Shown: positions 8,123-15,960 of the stretch, piece after piece
Layout: each line of letters opens with the position of its first letter
Numbering within the stretch: the stretch's first letter is position 1
NCBI GenBank assembly: GCA_963718605.1
Contig: OY970363.1
Span: 3,100,001 to 3,164,000 of the forward strand
DNA: 64,000 bases
Source: JACCXE01 sp963718605
GTDB lineage: Bacteria; Actinomycetota; Acidimicrobiia; Acidimicrobiales; JACCXE01
Reading direction: 5' to 3'
Program-made: the position numbers and the translations under genes
The notes under the pieces: generated by a model
Told to the model about the DNA's origin: nothing
What the model saw: only the letters and a program-made list of their open reading frames with translations
Database searches by the model: none

Positions 8123-8949
8123 TGAATTGGTTCGTCGCCGGCGAACGTCGTGCGGTGCATCTCGCGCGGGGAGTTGGGATCGTACGGAGCGGCGCGGTGC
8201 AGTACGCCGCGGTTGTCCCAGATCACCACGTCGCCCACCTGCCACTCGTGCCGGTACACGCGGTCGGGCTGCGTCGCCCGGTCGAGCAAATCGTCGAGCA
8301 GCTTGCGGCTCTCGTCGGCGTCCATGTCCACGACGTAGTCCGCGGTAGCGCCGAGCACGAGCGACTTGCGCCCCGACAAGTGCGTCCACACGAGCGGGTG
8401 CGTTTTGGCCGGACGCTTGCGCATCATCTCGAGCGCTTCGGGGGACGGGTTGGGGTTGGCGTGGCGCTGCGACGCCTCGATCGTGTGCACGACGCGCAGC
8501 GTCTCGAGATAGGCCTGCTCTTCGGGCGCCAACGCGTCGTACGCGAGGTAGCTGCTGGCGAACTCGGTCTCGCCCCCGCTCTCGGCCACGGCGTGCGCAC
8601 TCAGCATGGTGGCCATGATCGGGATGTCGTCGGTGCAGCCGTCGATATGCCAGTCGAACGTGCCCTTGAGGTATTGGGCCGAACGGTTCTTCGTCGGATC
8701 GAGAGTGACCAGAAAGATCTCCGGGTGCGCGCCCTGGCCGAGTTTCTCCACCGTCCCGAGCTTGCGGCTGAACGCGATCTGCGCTTCGTCGTCGAGGTGG
8801 AGATCGCGGAACACCAACGCACCGTTCTCTTCCAGCGCGTCGAGGGTCCACGCGGCGAGGTCGTCGTCGTGCATCAAGCGGTCGCGGTCGACGCCGTGCA
8901 CCATTGCGCCCACGGTGTCGGTGAGTTTCTCGGTAGTGATCACGCTCAC
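8119..8949 (-). CDS. TauD/TfdA family 2-oxoglutarate-dependent dioxygenase
   Basis: A 276-residue Fe(II)/2-oxoglutarate dioxygenase. The metal triad is visible as WHIDG (His-x-Asp, near residue 105) and the distal His in DNRGVLHRAAPYD, followed by an Arg in HRTTFAGDEP that would bind 2-oxoglutarate. Members hydroxylate taurine, phenoxy-acids and other small molecules; the substrate is unknown. The GTG at 8947-8949 was chosen because AAGGGGGA lies about 5 nt upstream; GTG 8943 is an alternative with longer spacing. It follows an acyl-CoA ligase and overlaps an SDR. Confidence 0.87.
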   Translation of the reverse strand: MSVITTEKLTDTVGAMVHGVDRDRLMHDDDLAAWTLDALEENGALVFRDLHLDDEAQIAFSRKLGTVEKLGQGAHPEIFLVTLDPTKNRSAQYLKGTFDWHIDGCTDDIPIMATMLSAHAVAESGGETEFASSYLAYDALAPEEQAYLETLRVVHTIEASQRHANPNPSPEALEMMRKRPAKTHPLVWTHLSGRKSLVLGATADYVVDMDADESRKLLDDLLDRATQPDRVYRHEWQVGDVVIWDNRGVLHRAAPYDPNSPREMHRTTFAGDEPIQ

Positions 8950-8977
8950 TGCGTCCCCCTTCTTTGCAAAAGGCACT

Positions 8978-10603
8978 CTAGCTTTCTGAGAACGACGTTT
9001 CCAGTGTGCCGTCTCGAAGTTGTTGGCGCAGGCGGAACTTCTGCACCTTGCCCGACGGGGTGCGCGGGAAGTCGGTAACCGCGTACAGCGACTCGGGCCA
9101 TTTCTGTTTCGCGAGGCCGCTGGCGGCGAGGTGCGCGCGTAAGGCATCGAGCGACACCGTGGCTCCGGGCATGGTGCGCACCACGGCGGCCGCGTGCTCG
9201 CCCAGGCGTGTATCGGGCGCGGCGACCACGCTCACTTCGGCGATCCCGTCTACCCGCAGGAGCAGTTCCTCCACCTCTTGGGCCGAGATGTTTTCACCGC
9301 CGCGAATGATGATGTCCGACACGCGATCGGTGATCGTGAGGTAACCCTCGTCGTCGAGCACGCCGACGTCACCGGTGCGGTACCAGCCGTCGGCATCGAA
9401 CATGTCGGCCGTGAGCGCGGGGTCGGTGTAGCCGATGCAGCGGTCGGGGCCGCGGCTAGAGATTTCACCCTCATCGTCAAGACGGATCTCGCATCCGAAC
9501 AACGGCCGGCCGTCAGTGCCCAGCCGCTTGTCGGCCGGGTCGTCCAGGTGGCAACCCGTGATGGACGGATGCTCGGTGCTGCCGTAGGACCGGTAGGGGC
9601 GGATGCCGAGGGCCTCGGCCCGCTCGGTGACCGCGAGCGGCACCGTCGAGCCCCCGAGACCGGCGAAGGGCATGAGGGGCAACACGTCGTCGTCGAAGTC
9701 CGGATGGTCAAGCAGGCTCGTGAGAAAGAAGGTCGCGCCGCCCCCCATGCCGAGGCCGAACTCCCGCATGATGCGCAACACTTCGGCGGGGTCCCACACG
9801 TCGACCATGTTCACGGGGCGCTCGCGTAGCAGCGGGCACAGGAACGCGTTGAGCATGCCGATGAAATGACCGACGGGCGCGCCCGTGATTAGCGGCGGCC
9901 CGATGTCGGGGAGCATGTCGTTGAGCTGGCGCGTCTCGAAGCCAAGCGTGCGGTGCGAGTGCACGACACCCTTCGGGTCACGGGTTGTGCCCGACGTGAA
10001 CGCGACGAGCGTTGCCTCGTCCGGGTCCACCGGTAGCGGCTCGGCCAGCGCCGCGCCCGACAACGTGTCGCCGAAGGCGATGGCGGCGCTCGGCAACTGA
10101 TCGCGCGGCGTCTCACCGGCGACGAACCACGGCGTGTCGGGAAACTCCTTCAACAGCTCGGTGTAGTTCGCGAGGAAGTCCGTAGCGCCGAAGCGGTCGG
10201 CCGTCACCACCACATCGGGTGCGACCGTGCGCAGGATGTACGCGACTTCCTTCGGGCCATAGAAGTGGACGATCGGGATCATCACCGCGCCGAGGTATGC
10301 GGCAGCCCAGAAGGTGATCCCCGCCTCGACCCAGTTGGGTACTTGTGAGACGACGACGGAACCGGGCCCGATTCCGCGCGACTGCAGCGAGGCCGCCAGG
10401 GTGCGCGCGGCGCGGTCGATGTCGCCGATCGTGCCTTCCCAGGGCCGCACCTTCGAGTGCACGCGGAAGGCGGCGCCCGGGTTGGCGGCGAGGCCGGCGG
10501 CCACGGTCTGGCCAAGGGTGGCGTCGGTCCACCAGCCTTGCGCGCGATAGTGCGCCGCGAGCTCGGCGGGTACCGGCGCCCGTCCCCAGTTGCGCTGGGT
10601 CAT
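8978..10603 (-). CDS. Acyl-CoA synthetase (AMP-forming)
   Basis: A 541-residue ANL-superfamily ligase. Motifs in order: AFTSGTTRDPKGVVHSHRT (ATP/phosphate loop, near residue 180), YRSYGSTEHPS, YRTGDVGVLDDEGYLTITDR with the IIIRGGENI hinge, and PRTPSGKVQKFRLR with the catalytic Lys near the C-terminus. It would activate a carboxylic acid to an acyl-AMP and then the CoA thioester. The ATG at 10601-10603 is the first plausible start; upstream frame content is antisense to nothing conserved. It is the first enzyme gene of the leftward Rieske/TauD array and could supply its CoA-bound substrate. Confidence 0.9.
   Translation of the reverse strand: MTQRNWGRAPVPAELAAHYRAQGWWTDATLGQTVAAGLAANPGAAFRVHSKVRPWEGTIGDIDRAARTLAASLQSRGIGPGSVVVSQVPNWVEAGITFWAAAYLGAVMIPIVHFYGPKEVAYILRTVAPDVVVTADRFGATDFLANYTELLKEFPDTPWFVAGETPRDQLPSAAIAFGDTLSGAALAEPLPVDPDEATLVAFTSGTTRDPKGVVHSHRTLGFETRQLNDMLPDIGPPLITGAPVGHFIGMLNAFLCPLLRERPVNMVDVWDPAEVLRIMREFGLGMGGGATFFLTSLLDHPDFDDDVLPLMPFAGLGGSTVPLAVTERAEALGIRPYRSYGSTEHPSITGCHLDDPADKRLGTDGRPLFGCEIRLDDEGEISSRGPDRCIGYTDPALTADMFDADGWYRTGDVGVLDDEGYLTITDRVSDIIIRGGENISAQEVEELLLRVDGIAEVSVVAAPDTRLGEHAAAVVRTMPGATVSLDALRAHLAASGLAKQKWPESLYAVTDFPRTPSGKVQKFRLRQQLRDGTLETSFSES
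8988..9002. promoter_or_regulatory. Candidate operator upstream of TauD gene
   Basis: GAGAACGACGTTTCC matches 12 of 14 defined positions of GAGAACGNCGTTCTC. It overlaps the last codons of the acyl-CoA ligase and lies about 39 bp upstream of the TauD start, so an internal promoter for TauD-SDR is possible. Confidence 0.4.
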
Positions 10604-10673
10604 CGGGTCGCTAACGCCGCATTCACTGGGCAGTACAGGCTCGATGGAACGCCCGCGCGGCTTCGCGCGACGG

Positions 10674-12059
10674 TCACGGTCGACGCGATCGGTCGGGGGC
10701 GCGCCCACGCGGATGGTGCGCGGGCTTGGACGGCAAGTCCAGCAACGCCCGCACCTGCGGTTCAAGCTCGAGCACCCACAACCCGCCCGTCTGGGTGGTG
10801 AACCAGATCAGGCCGGTGGCCGGTTGATACCGGATGTGGGCCCACGCTTGGTCGAGTGCCCCGCCGAAGCTGCCCGGGTTGAAGTAGGCGACCTCGGTGG
10901 GGTGCAGCGGGTCGCGCCAGTCCACGATGCGCAGGCCGGCGTTCCACATGGAGAGCAACGCGAACGTGGTGTGATTTGGGTCGTCGACGTCGTTGTAGTG
11001 GACGGACGCGTCCATGCCGGCCGCCGCTTCGCGTAGACAGTTCTGTGGTTCGTTGATCGCGAGCCGGAACTGACTCACCGCGTGCGGCGTCCGGTCGTTG
11101 GAGATGTCGACCAGAAATGGTTGCGCGGCACCGGCGAAGGGGTTCAGCGCTTTCGGGAGGCAGCCGTTGGCCGTAGGCCCGCCGATGCTTTCCTCGGACA
11201 TCAGCAGATACGGCTTGCCGTTCACGTTGGCTGGGCGCACGGAGTGCCCCGGCAACAGCGCGCGGCCGACCACCTTCAGCGGTCGGCGTGGCCAGTCCGC
11301 AATGTCGAGCACGACCATGCGGTCGCGCGGCACCTGGTTGCCGACATACAGCCGCTTGCCGTTGGGGCTTGGCCACGCTTCGTGGGCCGACGAAATGTTC
11401 TGCACTCCCGCCGCTCGGAGCGCGACGTCGAGGTCGCCCAGGTAGGTCGGGCGGCGAGGGTTCGTGAGGTCGGCCGCTTGAAGTGGCAACGTGCTGAAGA
11501 GTCGCGTGCCATCGGCGCTGAGGGTGAGGTTGTGCACGTTGGCCGGGAAGTCGAAATGCGAGAGCAGCTTGGGGTGGGTGCAGTCGGACGTGTCGTAAAT
11601 GTCCACCGGGCCCTTCCCCGGTTCGCCTGAGTAACCCCCGATGCCGTACTTCCCGGCGACGAGCAGGTGACGCGTGCTCGTGTCCACCGCGTGGAGCGTC
11701 TCCGTGGTCTTGTCAGAGCCGGCACCGTGTAGCGTTCGAACCAGGCGCGGCCGGGTCGGGTCGTGCACATCAACGACCGCCACGCCGTCGCCGGCGATGT
11801 AGGCACAATCCTGTGACCACGCCATGTTGGCGTTGCCGCCGCGCCCGCCGAGGTCGTTGTAGCCGACCACGGCGACGCCGCAGTTGTAGCCAAGCTCGGC
11901 GCGCCCGCTGATCTGATCGGGGAGTGGCACCTCGCCCGCAACGCCCGTCTCGGGCATATCGAGGTGACCGCAACCGGGCGCAGCATGGGCGGCGGGCAGC
12001 ACCGGTGACAGCAGTACTGCCCCCAGCACGGCCGCAATGACAATTGCAAGCCTTCGCAC
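10674..12059 (-). CDS. Secreted LVIVD-repeat (beta-propeller-like) protein
   Basis: A 461-residue exported protein. Residues 1 to about 26 form a signal peptide (MRRLAIVIAAVLGAVLLS, cleavage likely after AHA). The mature part has repeated blades of the type VAVVDVHDPTRPRLV, PVDIYDTSDCTHPKLL, AADLTNPRRPTYLG and LRIVDWRDPLHPTEV, matching LVIVD repeats. Such proteins are extracellular scaffolds of unknown function. The Arg/Pro-rich tail (about 20 residues) may be disordered. The start is GTG (12057-12059), divergent from the ferredoxin operon. It is not obviously part of the catabolic pathway. Confidence 0.82.
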   Translation of the reverse strand: MRRLAIVIAAVLGAVLLSPVLPAAHAAPGCGHLDMPETGVAGEVPLPDQISGRAELGYNCGVAVVGYNDLGGRGGNANMAWSQDCAYIAGDGVAVVDVHDPTRPRLVRTLHGAGSDKTTETLHAVDTSTRHLLVAGKYGIGGYSGEPGKGPVDIYDTSDCTHPKLLSHFDFPANVHNLTLSADGTRLFSTLPLQAADLTNPRRPTYLGDLDVALRAAGVQNISSAHEAWPSPNGKRLYVGNQVPRDRMVVLDIADWPRRPLKVVGRALLPGHSVRPANVNGKPYLLMSEESIGGPTANGCLPKALNPFAGAAQPFLVDISNDRTPHAVSQFRLAINEPQNCLREAAAGMDASVHYNDVDDPNHTTFALLSMWNAGLRIVDWRDPLHPTEVAYFNPGSFGGALDQAWAHIRYQPATGLIWFTTQTGGLWVLELEPQVRALLDLPSKPAHHPRGRAPDRSRRP

Positions 12060-12114
12060 GGTCGCGACACTAACGGCCAGCGCGTGCTCGCGCTCAGTGG
12101 CGTTATCAAATAAA

Positions 12115-12129
12115 GAGAACTACATTATC
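12115..12129 (+). promoter_or_regulatory. GAGAAC site overlapping a leaderless -10 box
   Basis: GAGAACTACATTATC matches 11 of 14 positions of the recurring palindrome. Its second part contains TACATT (12121-12126), a TANNNT -10 element placed exactly 6 nt before the ferredoxin GTG, as expected for a leaderless transcript. A bound regulator would cover the -10 box. Confidence 0.45.
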
Positions 12130-12132
12130 GCC

Positions 12133-12438
12133 GTGTCCGTTTCGCCGGTTCCGCAGCCGTCGCCCGCCGTGGTCACGATCGAACTCGGCGGCCGCACCGT
12201 CACGGGCGAACATCATCCCGACACCACCATTCTGCAAACCGCTCGAGAACTCGGGCTGTCCCCGCCGTACTCCTGCGAGGCCGGCAACTGCGCCACGTGC
12301 ATGGCCGAGCTGCTCGAAGGAACGGTGGAGATGCGCGTGAACGACGTACTCAGCGATCAAGAGGTCGCTGACGGTTTCGTCCTGACCTGTCAGTCGGTGC
12401 CGACGTCGCCCGTCGTGCGCGTCACGTACGAGTATTGA
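12133..12438 (+). CDS. 2Fe-2S ferredoxin (plant/adrenodoxin fold)
   Basis: A 101-residue ferredoxin with cluster ligands Cys48, Cys53, Cys56 and Cys86 (C-x4-C-x2-C-x29-C), the pattern of plant-type domains. It should carry electrons to an oxygenase: the P450 at 14722 in the same operon or the Rieske oxygenase at 5512 are candidates. The GTG at 12133 was chosen because the preceding in-frame ATG (12037) lies inside the divergent gene and because a -10 box sits 6 nt upstream. No ferredoxin reductase is visible in the window. Confidence 0.9.
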   Translation: MSVSPVPQPSPAVVTIELGGRTVTGEHHPDTTILQTARELGLSPPYSCEAGNCATCMAELLEGTVEMRVNDVLSDQEVADGFVLTCQSVPTSPVVRVTYEY

Positions 12439-12441
12439 GCG

Positions 12442-12867
12442 ATGAACGCCGCCGACATCGCCGACGTAATCGAGATCGAGCAGCTGCTCGCTCGTTACGC
12501 GGTGGGCATGACCAAAGACGACATCGAAGCGGTGATCGACGTCTTCACGCCCGACGGCACCTACAGCGCGTTCGGTGACACGTACGCGCTTGCAGATTTC
12601 CCGCGCCTGGTGGCGGCGGCGCCGAAGGGCTTGTTCATGACCAGCACGCCGGCGATCGAACTGCACGGTGACACGGCCACGGGGGAGCAGCCGCTGTGCT
12701 TCGTCGACCAGACGAATCACGACATGCGCATCGGCTGGTACGCCGACACCTACGAACGCACGGCAGACGGGTGGCGCCTCAAGACGCGTCGTATGACGTT
12801 CCTGCGTCGCAGCGGCGAACGCGACGCGGGACGGGCGCACGACCCGACCCGTCCCGTGCCTTCGTGA
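12442..12867 (+). CDS. SnoaL-like / NTF2-fold protein
   Basis: A 141-residue SnoaL-like protein: IEQLLARYAVGMTKDDIEAV, then VFTPDGTYSAFGD, and a C-terminal sheet IGWYADTYERTADGWRLKTR. The Arg/Tyr and Asp positions resemble the polyketide-cyclase/scytalone dehydratase superfamily, but catalysis cannot be assigned. It starts 3 bp after the ferredoxin stop and overlaps the FadE start by 4 bp, so it is in the same operon. The C-terminal tail after FLRRSGERD is Arg/Pro-rich and probably unstructured. Confidence 0.8.
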   Translation: MNAADIADVIEIEQLLARYAVGMTKDDIEAVIDVFTPDGTYSAFGDTYALADFPRLVAAAPKGLFMTSTPAIELHGDTATGEQPLCFVDQTNHDMRIGWYADTYERTADGWRLKTRRMTFLRRSGERDAGRAHDPTRPVPS

Positions 12868-13976
12868 ACCTCCCGGAGTTCCGGGCCGCGGTCGACGAGT
12901 GGCTTGATGCGCACGCGGGGCCCTTGGCGCCCGCGCGCGACGGCCTCATGTCGCTCGACGAGCAGATGGCACACCTGGCCACGGTCAAGCGCGCCGCGTA
13001 CGACGCCGGGTGGATGCGGTGGGGTTGGCCCGAACACGTGGGTGGGTTCGGCGGCTCTCCGTTGTTGCGCGGTTACCTCGGTGAGGCCCTGACGGCGCGC
13101 GACCTCGTCGAGCCCGGCATCTATTCGATGACCGAAGTACTCGTGCCCACGATGATCGACTTCGCGCCCCCGGCGCTGGCGACCGGGATGGTGCCGCGCA
13201 TGTTGCGTGGCGACGAAACGTGGTGCCAGGGCTTCTCCGAACCGGACACCGGCAGCAACCTCGCGGCCTTGGCCTGCCGGGCGACGCGTGACGCCGACAC
13301 CTGGCGGGTGAGCGGGCAGAAGGTGTGGACGTCGCTCGCGCAGTACGCGCAGCGGTGTGTGTTGCTCGTGCGGACGGGCACGGTCGAGGACGCGCATCGC
13401 GGGATCACAGCGTTGTTCGTCGACATGGACTCACCGGGCATCACGGTGCGGCCGCTCGAAACCATGCACGGCGCGCCCGAGTTCTCTGAGGTGTTCTTCG
13501 ACGACGTTGTCGTGCCCGTCGCCCGCACCCTCGGTGACGAAGGACAGGGCTGGGCGGTCGCCATGGGCATCCTCCCGCACGAGCGCAGCACCGCGTTGTG
13601 GCACCGGGCCGCGCTGCTCTGGCATCGCTTCGACCAAGTCGTGGCGAGTGAGCCGTCGTCGAGCGCCGATCAGGTCGGCGAGGCGTTTCTCGACCTCTTC
13701 AGCTTCCGCGAGCGTTCCCGCAAAACGCAGTACCGCTTCGACGCCGGCGACACGCTGGGGCCAGAGACCTCAATAGACAAGATCCTCCTGGCCACCGCCG
13801 AGCAGTCGGTGTACGACCTGGCGGCCGACGGACTTGCCGACGACGTTCTCTTCGCCGACAGCCACTGGCGCTCCGAGTTCCTGTACTCGCGGGCCGCGAC
13901 GATCTACGGCGGCACCGCCGAGATCCAGCGCAACATCGTCGCCCGGCGACTGCTCGATCTGGGGCCCGACCGATGA
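12864..13976 (+). CDS. Acyl-CoA dehydrogenase, FadE-type (large/alpha partner)
   Basis: A 370-residue acyl-CoA dehydrogenase. The flavin/substrate segment WCQGFSEPDTGSNLAAL and VSGQKVWTS lie near residues 115-155, and the C-terminus has YGGTAEIQRNIVARRLL. The usual catalytic Glu of MCAD-type enzymes (YEGT) is Gly here, as in heteromeric steroid-type FadE proteins where the base lies elsewhere. The GTG at 12864 overlaps the preceding stop. The next gene, overlapping by 4 bp, encodes a shorter FadE-like subunit, so an alpha2beta2 dehydrogenase is likely. Confidence 0.88.
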   Translation: MNLPEFRAAVDEWLDAHAGPLAPARDGLMSLDEQMAHLATVKRAAYDAGWMRWGWPEHVGGFGGSPLLRGYLGEALTARDLVEPGIYSMTEVLVPTMIDFAPPALATGMVPRMLRGDETWCQGFSEPDTGSNLAALACRATRDADTWRVSGQKVWTSLAQYAQRCVLLVRTGTVEDAHRGITALFVDMDSPGITVRPLETMHGAPEFSEVFFDDVVVPVARTLGDEGQGWAVAMGILPHERSTALWHRAALLWHRFDQVVASEPSSSADQVGEAFLDLFSFRERSRKTQYRFDAGDTLGPETSIDKILLATAEQSVYDLAADGLADDVLFADSHWRSEFLYSRAATIYGGTAEIQRNIVARRLLDLGPDR

Positions 13977-14671
13977 CGATGGACACCGCCGAACGCGAGC
14001 TTTACGCCCGCTCGGTGTTCGCCGCGCTTCCGACCGGCGACGTGTCGCTCCTACGCGACGCCGTGGTGGACGACCCGACCGCGGCGGTCGCGCTGTGGTT
14101 CGAGTTGCAGGGCGCTACGAACGCCGTCACCGATGCCCTGGCCCTGTTCGCTCCGATGCAGCGCGAAGTCGGCGTCGGGATCGATCCCGCCTTCGGGCGC
14201 GTCACGTTGCCGACCCTCGACGAGGCCGGGCTCGCCGCAGTACGCCGCGCGCTCTCCCACGAACTGGTCGGTGCCTCCCACGCCATGCTCGACCTGGCGT
14301 GCACTCACGCCCGAGAGCGCATCCAGTTCGACGTGCCGATCGCGTCGTTCCAGGCCGTGCGGCACCGCTTGGCCGACTCGCGTGTCGCGATGGACGCGGC
14401 CAAGGCGGCGATCGGCGGAGCATGGGCCGTTGGCGACGGCTTCACCGCGATGGTGGCCAAGGCAACCGCCGGGCGCAGCGCGCGCGTCGTCGCCCGCCAT
14501 TGCCAGCAAGTGCTGGCCGGCATTGGTTTCACGGCCGAGCACCCGTTCCACACGTTCTTCCGGCGGGCCCTCGTACTCGACCACTTGGCCGGCGACTACC
14601 GATCGCTGACCCGCGAAATCGGCGCAACGCTGCTGCGCCAGCACGCGCTTCCCCCGACGATTCCGCTGTGA
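13973..14671 (+). CDS. Acyl-CoA dehydrogenase-like small (beta) subunit
   Basis: A 232-residue protein that matches mainly the C-terminal helical half of acyl-CoA dehydrogenases: ELVGASHAMLDLACTHARER, then IQFDVPIASFQAVRHRLAD and a late GIGFTAEHPFHTFFRR. The N-terminal half is shortened and no complete beta-domain is evident. In actinobacterial heteromeric FadEs such subunits complete the FAD site of the partner. The ATG overlaps the large subunit stop (ATGA). It probably acts with the preceding gene on a bulky CoA thioester. Confidence 0.8.
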   Translation: MTMDTAERELYARSVFAALPTGDVSLLRDAVVDDPTAAVALWFELQGATNAVTDALALFAPMQREVGVGIDPAFGRVTLPTLDEAGLAAVRRALSHELVGASHAMLDLACTHARERIQFDVPIASFQAVRHRLADSRVAMDAAKAAIGGAWAVGDGFTAMVAKATAGRSARVVARHCQQVLAGIGFTAEHPFHTFFRRALVLDHLAGDYRSLTREIGATLLRQHALPPTIPL

Positions 14672-14721
14672 GTGTGCAATAGTTTGATGTCGTACTAATT
14701 CCGACACGAGGTGCCGCGGCC

Positions 14722-15960
14722 GTGATCGACATCGAAACCACGAACTTCTTCCGGGACAGCGACGTTCACCGCGACCCCTACCCGTACTTCGACGCGCTGC
14801 GCGAGCGGGCGCCGATCTTCCAGGAACCGCACTACGGCGTGTTCATGGTGACGGGCTACGAGGAAGCGCTCGCGGTGTACCACGACCCAGGCACGTTCTC
14901 GTCGTGCAACACCGTGGCCGGGCCGTTCAAGAAGTTCCCCGTCCCCTTCGAGGGCGACGATGTCAGCGAGATCATCGACACGTACCGCGACGAGTTGCCC
15001 TTCAGCGATCAGCTGCCGGCGTTCGACCCGCCCCGCCACACCGAGCACCGAGCGTTGATGATGCGCCTGCTCACCCCCGGGCGACTGCGTGAGAACGAAG
15101 AGTTCATGTGGCGCAGCGCCGACGGCTTGCTCGACAACTTTCTCGGCGACGGCAAGTGCGAGTTCATCCGCGAGTTCGCGGCGCCCTACACGCTCGTAGT
15201 GGTGGCCGACCTCGAAGGCGTGCCTGAGGAAGATCACAACGTGTTCGAGAAGAAGCTGAACGCGCTGCCGGGCCAGATGGAGCACAAGCCGCTCGAGTTC
15301 CTCTACGAACAGTTCGCCGGCTACATCGAGGACCGCCGGGCCACCCCGCGCGACGACATCATGTCGGCGATGGCGATGGCCACGTTCCCGAGCGGCGAGT
15401 TGCCGTCGGTGCACGATGTCGCCCTGCTCGCGGCCAACCTGTTCACCGGGGGACAGGAGACAACGGTGCGACTGTTGTCGTTCGCGCTGCGCACGTTGGG
15501 TGAACGGCCCGACATTCAGGACGCGTTGCGCGCCGACCGTGATCGCATCCCGAACTTCATCGAGGAGACGCTGCGATACGAGTCGCCGTTGCGGGCGCAG
15601 TTCCGCATGGCGCGCACGCGCACCACCGTTGCCGGGGTGGACGTGCCCGCGGGTTCCAGCATGTTGCTGCTGCCCGGCGCCGCCAACCGCGACCCGCGCA
15701 AGTTCGCCGATCCGGCCACGTTCGACCCGGCGCGCGAGAACGCCAATCTGCACGTGGCCTTCGGCCACGGGATCCACCACTGTGCCGGCGCCCATCTGGC
15801 GCGGGCCGAAGCGCGCGTCACCCTGAACCGGTTGTTCGACCGCACCGAGACGATCACGATCGACGAGGCCGAGCACGGCTCGGTCGACGACCGTCGCTAC
15901 GAGTATCTGCCGACCTACTTCCTCCGCGGCCTCAAGGCCGTGCACGTCGAGTTCACATGA
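14722..15960 (+). CDS. Cytochrome P450
   Basis: A 412-residue CYP. The I-helix has FTGGQETTVRL (oxygen-activation Thr), the K-helix has FIEETLRYESP (ExxR), and the haem loop is FGHGIHHCAGAHLAR with the Cys thiolate ligand. N-terminal residues (DSDVHRDPYPYFDALRERAP) are typical of soluble bacterial P450s. The GTG at 14722 follows a weak GAGG about 12 nt upstream. It lies one gene after the FadE pair and shares an operon with the ferredoxin at 12133, the likely electron donor. It is clearly divergent from the two mutually similar P450s at 23377 and 34608. Confidence 0.93.
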   Translation: MIDIETTNFFRDSDVHRDPYPYFDALRERAPIFQEPHYGVFMVTGYEEALAVYHDPGTFSSCNTVAGPFKKFPVPFEGDDVSEIIDTYRDELPFSDQLPAFDPPRHTEHRALMMRLLTPGRLRENEEFMWRSADGLLDNFLGDGKCEFIREFAAPYTLVVVADLEGVPEEDHNVFEKKLNALPGQMEHKPLEFLYEQFAGYIEDRRATPRDDIMSAMAMATFPSGELPSVHDVALLAANLFTGGQETTVRLLSFALRTLGERPDIQDALRADRDRIPNFIEETLRYESPLRAQFRMARTRTTVAGVDVPAGSSMLLLPGAANRDPRKFADPATFDPARENANLHVAFGHGIHHCAGAHLARAEARVTLNRLFDRTETITIDEAEHGSVDDRRYEYLPTYFLRGLKAVHVEFT

